From Evernia prunastri (taxonomy: Eukaryota > Ascomycota > Lecanoromycetes > Lecanorales > Parmeliaceae): a stretch of DNA of 64,000 bases. The translations under genes were made by a program, and so were the position numbers. The notes under the pieces were generated by a model. It did not search any database. It was not told where the DNA came from and worked only from the letters and a program-made list of their open reading frames with translations. The first letter of the stretch is position 1; each line of letters starts with the position of its first letter. Location of the stretch: the NCBI GenBank assembly GCA_003184365.1, contig NKYR01000008.1, positions 310,001-374,000 of the forward strand. The letters are read 5' to 3'. Of the stretch, positions 56,066 through 64,000 are shown piece by piece.

Positions 56066-59000
56066 TCACGCTTCCACGGGCGGCAAATCTCCATCCCACC
56101 GCACCTTCATCGTAGTTGGAAAAGGGAAGTATCTCGAGTGATCCGCAGTCATGTATATAGTGACGCCTCCGGGGCCGGCAATCTTCTTAATCTGTCCCTG
56201 TGCACCTGGTGCTCTCCTGAGGTTATCGAGCTTTCCCACCGTCTTCAACATCGTCGTCATAGCTAGCTTGCTCACTCCATATCCCAAGCACTGGTGTGGT
56301 CCTTGGCCGTAGTGTATGTACGAGTCCATGGGCCTGTCGAGCTTGACCTTTTGTGGCTCTGGAAAAGCTGTTGGATCTTGAGAGGCTGTGACACAGTCTA
56401 CGAAGAGCTCTTCGCCAGGGTTCACGTGAACGTTTCGGTCACCGTCCTGGATGTCTGCCATTGTAGCCACGTCGCGATATAAGCCCACTGTGGCCCTAAG
56501 CCTAGTGCCTTCCATGAAATAACGAAGGATCAAGTCATCGGCCTCCGGGGTGTCGAGCTTAGCCAGCCTGTTGATCTCTTTCAAATGTTCAGCGTTCTCG
56601 GGTTCGAGGTAGAAGTCAAGGTTTTGGGCGAACAACTGAGCCTGGTTGGCTATCATACCACCTGCAGTTGGCAAGATCTGAGACCAGATGATATCCTTCG
56701 TAGAGAGGCTGCTGTTCAACAATTGATGAATCATATGCAAGCCATACTTACTCAGTGCACTATGTTTGTGAAAGAAGCCGACCATGGCGCTGAAGTGGGC
56801 TGGTTCTTTGGTGACGATCGTTTCCATGATCTCACCAAGTTGCTGAGTAAGTTTGCGTGCGGCTTGCCGGAGAGGAAAGCTGTTGGCAGGATCTGCGTCG
56901 AAGAAGATGCATGTGAAGACAAGAGCCATTACGCTATAGAGCTGGCTTTCGGTATACACCCCTGCTGGGTTCTTCTTCGTCTTCAGTGGAAGGCAGAAGA
57001 CCTGTTTTACATTGTCAGTCCAGTACCAGAACAGTTTCACTAGTTTATGAACTCACCTCGGCAGCAAAATGGACTTGAGCGAAGTTGCCAACATCTCGAA
57101 CGACATCCACTTGGTTTGTCCCGGAAATTTTGTAAGACTTATCGTGGAGAAGCTGTAGCGTGATGTTCTTGTAGAAATTTTTAACTTCGTCCTCCCACTT
57201 GTCGCGATACAGGGCAGAACCCATCACACGGCGTGAATTAGCATTGACAGGCGCATCTCCAGAGAGCATAAAATCTGCTCCAAATTCTTTACCACTGTTG
57301 TGCATGAGAAATTTGATGGCCTTGCCCCAGGTAACCTTGAAATTTTGCTGATTGTCAAGAGTGGATTTACAAGCAGCGTAAGTTGTAATCGGCGTTGGCT
57401 GACGTATGGGAGCTGGTCTGCTGAAATCGTACTTGTCCACTTGTCCAAGCTTCGACATAATGATATGATTCTCTTCTGGGGTGACGAAGGGGTAGTGTGC
57501 GTAGATCGAGTTTGGCTGGAAGTGATGAGGGAACGCTCTTAAGAATAGTTTGTAAAACACGTGGCCATGATCCACCGTCACATCCGACGAGACCTCGTGA
57601 AAGCCCCAGTTGGTCAGGCTTTTTGGTGTGTAGTCGATTGTGTAGAATCTGTCTCCGCGTATAAGGGCCACAGCGTCAGAGAGTACGGCTCTAGAAATAG
57701 TGTAATCAGTGCAAAGGCCACTACCAGCGTCAAATCCAGTTAGATATTTGGCCTCTTCGACTACCAGACCAGGGTACAACTCGACGAGGTCAGGCTCATC
57801 GTAGAAATGCTTGAGCGCAGTAGCGATTTGTGGATCACTGTTGATACTTTCGAACGATGTATGCTTTTCCAAGTTGAAGAAGGCCCGAAACTCGTTGAGA
57901 GTAGCCAAATTCCACGCTCGTGCTTGTTTGATACCAAGGACCTCAACCCCTCTGAGGATGGCAGGAACATTTGTCGAGCCAAAAGCGCCAGCAACATCTT
58001 CAGTGCCATCAGCGAGGATTTTGACCAGTGCGTCGTCGCTCAGACTCCCATCTGCGGAACGCTGGAGGTTGGCGAATGGGCGTTTAAGAGGATCCATAGA
58101 AAGGTCATTTTCCCACTGACCCAGACCTGTGAGAAATTCTGTCTGACTGAGCTGGCTTGGATCTTTGCCGGGAAATAGTCTTGCATACTCCTCTTGAGTC
58201 CACTTATCATCCTTTTCTGACACACATGCATGCCATCGGTAGACGAGATTGAACTCTGCAGAGACTTGGTTACCGGGAGTACCATTGGCGGTAGGGCCAG
58301 TGAGTGTGGCTGTTCGAGGGTCAAGGTCCCAGTCACTGTCGGTCCTGTTGAGATTCAAGATCGTTCTCACATAATCTTTCAGGATAATGTTGACATAGAG
58401 ACCACAGTTGATGAGTCGAGCGGTCTGGAACAAATCATTGTCGTACTTGGTGTAGGCTGTGGTGCCCGCGTCATCTTTGGGTTTTGCAAATCTATTGGCC
58501 TCGTTTATAGATGCAAGCTGGTCGACAACATAATTATGAAAGCGATTGAACATGATTAGCATAGCGCCGACCCCAGGTGGAAACCCCAAAATGCGCTTGC
58601 TGCTAAAGCAGTCAGGTTTGATTTTGCCATCTTTAAAGGTGCGCATGTCATTCTGCTCTGTCTGGTCACAGCCGTAGAGAGGTGCTAAGTCCAGATATGA
58701 AGATGTCTTCGTCATAGTAAAATCCCAACGGTTCGTGCGGAATAGATCGTGTATGATAATCGATGCGAGATAGAAAAGCATGCTGGAGATCTTGGCAGGA
58801 TGAGGCTTGAACTTATCTCTCGCCATAAGATTGTCGAACAAATCTGCGGGCTCTGGAAGGTCTGCGAGCTGCATAGTTTGTGGACGCACACTTCGGGCGT
58901 AATGGGTATTTGCGGCTCCTACTTGAGGGGCGGAAATGTTATTGAATGAGCCATCGGCGGTTCGATACCTGTGTTCGTTGCCAAGTTGTGCTGGAGGGGG

Positions 59001-59384
59001 GTGTTGAAGGTTGTCGTACAATTGCTGGACGATCTCATTGCTGAGTATACCGGCATTTTTACTGTTGGGCGGAAGGTCGCTTGCCACTTTCAAAAGTTTT
59101 TCCATCAGGTAATTCTTATCGTTCACAGGATCACCCGTCAATGTGGACTTAGTCTGAGCTATCAAGGTTCTGACGTCGCCAGGCTGTAGATGTACTAGGT
59201 CGTCTAGGAGCCCGGTGGGCTTCGTGTCTGGAATATACGATCCATCGCCGGTCTTGGTTGGCAAGGGTGCTGCCGAAGCCTTGATCACGCCGACCACGGA
59301 TTGGAATGCTTCTTCGACCTTCTCGCGGAAGGTAACATGCTGCTCTGGGGGGGTGGCGGGCAACTGCGACTCATGTTCTGCCAT
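56066..59384 (-). CDS. ppo: Psi-producing fatty-acid oxygenase (dioxygenase-P450 fusion)
   Basis: Two exons, 57057-59384 and 56066-57001, with a 55-bp intron (GTGAGT...ACAG), give 1087 aa, the normal Ppo length. The N-terminal haem peroxidase/cyclooxygenase-like domain carries SSYLDLAPLYGCDQTEQND, FNRFHNYVVDQLA and the catalytic-tyrosine motif YRWH (about residue 390). The C-terminal domain is P450-like. It has ANQAQ near 893 (the Asn/Gln motif for hydroperoxide isomerisation in 5,8- and 7,8-linoleate diol synthases), EGTRLRAT near 940, and the haem-thiolate loop YGQGPHQCLG near 1013. The cysteine is present, unlike PpoC-type 10-dioxygenases. The likely product is a linoleate 8R-hydroperoxide converted to a dihydroxy acid (psi factor), which governs the balance of sexual and asexual sporulation. 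Confidence 0.93.
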
Positions 59385-60554
59385 CCTTTCACTGGTTGAA
59401 ATGAGTGATGGTTGTGTATAATAAGCGAAGTTGGCTTGGACGGTAGACCGGTACTGATTGCTAGTACTGACTGTTTAGGGGTATATATAAGAGTGCTGAA
59501 TCAAAGCATGAAGTAATAGAAAGGTTTAAAGGATACAGAGAGGTGAGGAAGGTAGGAGCTCTAGGCAGAGCAGGCGTCCAAGCTCTTCGATCGAATGTCG
59601 CTAGCAATGATTGCGCTCGTTGGTCTTATCAATTCCTTGTGAATATCCCAAAAAAATCTAAGAGGGTATGCAGTGGGGAAGGCAGTGACTGTGTATATAA
59701 GTGATATATTATCATTAGGGGAATACACCTGAGGGAGGAGGGGGAGCTTTGGAATTCGGGCAGAGTAAACCTGAGGAAGGCTCAGGAAGCTTTTAAATAT
59801 ACTTGAGCCGGTGAAGAAGCCACGGAGGGTAAAGTAGTACTCGTCTACCATAATCCGTATTTATAAATATAATAATGATGATGTTCCAATAAGCCGTTGC
59901 ATATCCGACGTCAGCTGAAGTAAGCGGCGGCATCCAGAGGAAGCACTTTGGCTACGCCGGATAACCCCTGGTAAGCTACTCAGGAGGAGAAGAAGTAAAG
60001 TACCTTCTTTAGGTTGTAGTAGAACGCACAGCATACTTTCCATTGTTTCAATCGTGCGGCGTGACCGAGCAATTAATGCAGGCAAAGGAGCGAGGGATAA
60101 CTCAGCCTCAACAGCTGGACGGTCTGGACCGACCGGCTTCTCCTTTCTGAATGGTTGGAATGCACCTGCAAGCAGCGTGCAAGGATTAATTACTAAATAA
60201 TAAAAATAATGTTGCGCAGCACACTCAAAATATGACGAAAGATTGGGGAAAAAAGAAGAAGAAAAGTGTTTCATGATACAATTGACGTTAAGGTACATTT
60301 GTTTCGTGTACTCCGTAAGCTGAAGATTATTACTACGGAGAGGAGGATAAGATAAAAAGTAAAGTACTTTTAAGTATGTTTTCGGTTATTTCGGCCACCG
60401 TACTGTACTCGCGCGCCAATTGCTCCTTTTCCCTTATTCCCATTCAGTGGCAGCACCAGCAGTGTCCCACACCCACTATGAGCCTCCATACACCACTTCC
60501 TCTTCCTTCTTCCTTCTTCACTCTGTGACTCTTCATAATAATTCTCATGCTACA
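59385..60554. other. Divergent intergenic, AT-rich centre
   Basis: 1.17 kb between ppo and the histidine phosphatase. It is AT-rich at 59690-59880 and 60180-60380 with several TATA-like strings. No gene. CT-rich leader sequence (TTCCTCTTCCTTCTTCC) lies before the phosphatase start. Confidence 0.4.
59481..59490 (-). promoter_or_regulatory. TATA-like box of ppo
   Basis: GTATATATAA on the plus strand (TTATATATAC on the minus) lies about 100 bp upstream of the ppo ATG, a reasonable TATA distance. Confidence 0.35.
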
Positions 60555-61520
60555 ATGAGATTATTCCTAATCCGTCATGGTGAAACGGTTGATAATGTAG
60601 CCCAAGTATAGTGAGTGTATACAGCCTGCCTGATCTGTCGGCTAACGCCATCTAGTGCTGGAGTCACCGACTCCGCCCTGACCATGCATGGCAATTTGCA
60701 AGCCGAACGATTGGGGAAATATCTTGCGGATAACGGGCTACGTTTCGGAAAAATATGGAAAATATATTCCTCTGATCTTCAACGGGCGTGGAAAACTGCA
60801 ACTGCGATACGCCTAGCACAGCCCCTGCCTGACTGCGATGCGGCACCTGAGGCAGACCCACAGGTCACTACGCTTACACTTTTACGAGAGCAAGACTTCG
60901 GATTCTACGAACGCAAGCCATTTTACGCTCGTCCTACGCACTCCGGCAAATCAGGAAAGGAGCACCACCGGTCTCAGCAAAAGGATGACCCCGACTTCAA
61001 GGATATCGAGTCGAAGGAGTCAATGGCCCTAAGGATGTCACGCTTTCTCCAGGATCATCTAGTGCCCGCCATACTGAGTGAACCAATGAAGCACAACAGT
61101 GCCATCGTCGTCGTATCTCATGGAATCATTCTGTCCCAGTTATGGAGATGCTTCCTTAAGCTCCTTGCTAAAAATAGCATCACCCTATCTCCGGGGCTTT
61201 CGGTGGGCGCCGGTGGAATTACGCCTATTGAGTATCTTGGTGGATGGTCAAATACTGGGTACCTGGAGCTGGAAATCCTGAAAAAAGAAGCAGCCGATAC
61301 AGGCGATCTGGCAACCTCTATAGCTGCCACATCTACTTCCGATCCATCCAACGGCGGCAGCGTCACATCTCCACCACTACACCAATACAATGTGGTTGTG
61401 AAGACCGTTAATGGGAAAGAGCATTTGAAGGGTTTACAACGCACAAGGGGTGTCGGCAGCTCAAAGTTCGACGAAGGCCAGAAATCCATCGAGTCATTCT
61501 TCAAGAAGAGGAGAGTGTGA
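60555..61520 (+). CDS. Histidine phosphatase (phosphoglycerate-mutase-like) with C-terminal PIP box
   Basis: Two exons, 60555-60610 and 60656-61520, with a 45-bp intron (GTGAGT...TCTAG), give 306 aa. The N-terminus MRLFLIRHGETVDN holds the RHGE catalytic histidine signature. YSSDLQRAWKTATAI carries the second conserved arginine, and VVVSHGIILSQLW the distal catalytic histidine. The phosphatase core covers about residues 1-240, followed by a linker. The last residues are GQKSIESFFKKRRV: Q-x-x-I-x-x-F-F is a full PCNA-interacting (PIP-box) motif at 61479-61502, with basic residues just after it. The core suggests phosphomonoesterase activity on a small phosphometabolite. The tail suggests binding to PCNA in the nucleus (inference). 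The ATG at 60555 is preferred over the upstream in-frame CTG because it starts right at the catalytic strand. Confidence 0.85.
61479..61502 (+). other. PIP-box motif codons (QKSIESFF)
   Basis: Encodes Q-K-S-I-E-S-F-F, matching the PIP consensus Q-x-x-[ILM]-x-x-[FY]-[FY], six codons before the stop and followed by K-K-R-R-V. Confidence 0.7.
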
Positions 61521-63849
61521 TGGCTAGCGGTAGAGAACAATGTCGCAATCCATACCAACACATGGTGTCGGTGACTCATGGCCTTCAAGGCCGGAGCACG
61601 ACAGGACTTGATGGGATCTGGTGTTGATGTTGACGGCAAGATCTCACCCCTTCGATTAAGTCTTCCACAGTCAACCTCTGCGGCCCGACTCCCGTCGGCT
61701 GCTCACCCTAGTCCCAGCAACTATATATATATGTGTGAATAGCCACCGCAAAGCTTCACTCGGTCAATGCCATGCCAGGTAGACGGACGACGGGGCCGTT
61801 GTAAGACTTGGCAGAATCTGAAGCCCCGGGGATAGCGGTATACTCTCCCGTTCCTACCTTCATATCGTTCCCTTTCAATGATGAAGCACCTTATCACATA
61901 TCACAGACCTGATCGGAAAATATATGTCGAGAAAACTATAGTACCAACTGCTGTCTGAGACCAAACATGATCATCGCTAGCTCTACTGCTCCTCTTGGGT
62001 GACAATCGGCTAATATGGAAGAAGTGTATATAGAAACGGTACAGCCACCGCTTTGGCAGAACGCACGCAAAGGAGCGCGGAGAATTGGAAAGACGCAGGG
62101 CATGTATGGGTATTACTGCACACGTGGTACTGGATTGCGATGCCACATTCCACGGAGCTGTTGAAGAAGTTCTTGCATAATTGAAGGGCGCCAAAGCTAC
62201 TCCTCATGATGATGTTCTTGTTCCATTGGAAAGTCTAGACTCTTAGTGCTAGCTTCTCCATATTACGATCAATGAACGCTTTTCCAGACCTTCGTCCCAT
62301 CACATGCTTGCCCAACGAGAACATCGCCGCGAGACCCCCTGACGTGGACCCAGAATGAAGCGTACATAGCCATCACAGAGTCACCGGCCAGGGTATCTAA
62401 GGTTCAAAGCTGAAAATAACATTTCCCGATAAGAAGAAGACCCAGGCTCTACACACCACAATCGCCTACGTACTACCCAACACGCATCTAACCCGCGCCC
62501 AAGCGCCCCTCGCCCGCCCAGGAGATCCGAATCACAGGCTGCATGGTCGTTCAAAGTCCCTCTCTCTCTCACCGGATTCACCGGGGGCTGGTGGTGCGTT
62601 TCGATAGGCTGGCGTTTCTACCGAATGGCCGTTTTTGGGGGGGAATGGATCCCCGATATGGCTCGGAAGATCTCCGGAGCGGTGACATGCGGGTCGGTTT
62701 GATGGTTTTGTGACAACGCACCAACGGGATACGCTTGTCTCAGCTGCGATTCTCATCCCGCATTCGAGGCTGCATCGCACTAATTGGGTAGGTCCAACCA
62801 TGAACCTCGGCTTGAAATCAACGGCATCCCGAGTGAGTTGCATGGCGTTCAGCTGATAAACAGTCCACATCGGAGTCTACCGTGTCGCGTCATTTCGAGG
62901 CATCGGAATGAACGCTGTCTGAGTTAAGTGGTTGTAAAGTCTTGAGCAAAGGTGCTGAGATGTTGCCAATGTAGACCAGTACATCTGAACTTCAGGGACT
63001 TCTGTTGGGGCTGACACGCCAGATTAGGTGCAATCTCTAATCGAATCTCAGCGCATCGTCCAGGCAACGAGACTTGACGCCGTTGATGCCAAACTCCGTA
63101 ATCGTAGCCCCACTATTCGCTTCGCTCATAATATCTCGGCTATGTGCAATCAATCACTAGATTTACGACTGCGGTGTTTTGACGATTAATAATAAATTAT
63201 TGGTTAGCTGTGTGAAAGAGGAGGAGAGCGAATGAGCGATATGCTACATAACGAGCGAACTGTCGGAAAGTGTGTGGCGGCACTAGCGCGGCTCTTTAAA
63301 CGGTACGCCTTGGCAACGGCTCTCCGCAGCAAGATTTTTCACAACATCCGCCCTGATTATTGGAACGGCGACAGCGCTGAATGTTCATAAGATGCCCACT
63401 ACTTTCGAGAAACGGCAATTATACTCCGTACTATCAGGTACGAGTAGCAGCTAATGCCAGCAGACATGTCCTGCAGATCTGGGTGAAAGCCAATCAGAAA
63501 TAGACGGCCGCATTCGCTGGCCATGCAGAAACCAAGGCACAACCAATGTGCAAGATGCTGAACCAAAGGGGCTCAAGGGTACTTCATACAAAGCATGGAA
63601 ATATCCATGTTTCTTCTCTCTCTCTCTCCCCGGCTTTCGGTCTGTTATCGTTCCCAGTTTCCCACGATGGTCGTCGCGTCCCCGCCACCGCCGTGTTTAG
63701 GAGGCTGGGACCGCCAACCACCTCGCCATGAACCACATATTTGAGACATTTTCTCCCACGGTTCACACTTCTCCACATTCCTTCTCCATCATACCCGCAT
63801 AATCAATTGTCTCTTGTCTCACCTTTGTCTTCCAATTGATCTTTCCAAC
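61521..63849. other. Long intergenic region
   Basis: 2.3 kb without a supported gene. It contains a short (TA)n run at about 61723-61733 and a (TC)n run near 63616-63630 in the promoter of the next gene. Open frames such as 62532-62870 (minus) lack motifs. No tRNA seen. Confidence 0.4.
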
Positions 63850-64000
63850 ATGTTCTTCACTATCACTCGTCTAGGCCTCGCCCTCGCGGCTCCATCTCTC
63901 ATCCTCACGCAATCTGTTACCACCTACTCGTTTACCGCAAACGGCACACCAACCTCTCTCGTCTTCTCAATTCCAACTCCTCAGACAGCGACGGTCACGT
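63850..64000 (+). CDS. Secreted protein, N-terminal part only (cut by window end)
   Basis: The frame opens at ATG 63850 in a C-rich leader context (CTTTCCAACATG) and stays open to the window end, 50 codons. The first 20 or so residues (MFFTITRLGLALAAPSLILT) form a typical signal peptide: short N-region, hydrophobic core, likely cleavage after T-Q-S or nearby. What follows is Ser/Thr/Val-rich with one N-G-T glycosylation sequon, as in small secreted or cell-wall-associated fungal proteins. The family cannot be judged from this fragment. Confidence 0.6.
   Translation, partial: MFFTITRLGLALAAPSLILTQSVTTYSFTANGTPTSLVFSIPTPQTATVT

Noticed and set aside
62381..62870. Minus-strand frames in the long intergenic region before 63850
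   Set aside because: No motifs, no splice logic and mixed composition; not supported as genes.

Overview
This is a window of nuclear DNA from a filamentous ascomycete (Pezizomycotina; Dothideomycetes is a guess from overall style). The evidence is short introns of about 45-70 bp with GT-AG ends and CTRAY-like branch sites, Zn2Cys6 and F-box-like fungal families, a Ppo-type fatty-acid oxygenase, and an AT-rich transposon whose degeneration looks like repeat-induced point mutation (RIP). No tRNA, rRNA, CRISPR array or bacterial-type operon was seen.

Layout. 0-8 kb: a partial F-box-like gene, a mitochondrial-type AAA ATPase and a GMC oxidoreductase. 8.6-13 kb: a RIP-degraded LINE with reverse transcriptase and RNase H remnants on the minus strand, split by a younger GC-richer insertion built of two kinds of identical LTR-like repeat in the interleaved order A-B-A-B. 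13-25.5 kb: a conserved core with a Gag1-clamp-like protein, a pRiA4b ORF3-like protein, Rab geranylgeranyltransferase alpha (BET4), an Ama1/Cdc20-type APC/C activator, a small membrane protein, ribosomal protein S6 and a PRPP synthetase. 25.5-37.9 kb: an accessory region of small orphan genes, including two paralogous pairs and a decayed copy. 37.9-41.2 kb: an alpha/beta hydrolase followed by a Zn2Cys6 regulator. 42.4-55.2 kb: the giant HECT ligase TOM1. 56-59.4 kb: a Ppo dioxygenase-P450 fusion. 60.5-61.5 kb: a histidine phosphatase. At the end: the start of a secreted protein.

The strongest unusual signals are in gene structure. The APC/C activator only reads through with an AT-AC intron. 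The PRPP synthetase is split into 20 exons within 2 kb, with micro-exons down to 9 nt and two GC-AG introns. The histidine phosphatase ends in a perfect PCNA-interacting (PIP-box) motif. The GMC oxidoreductase seems to have lost its second catalytic residue.

All exon joins were derived by hand from reading frames, splice-site dinucleotides and family similarity. Every multi-exon total given is a multiple of three, but no transcript data or database search was available.
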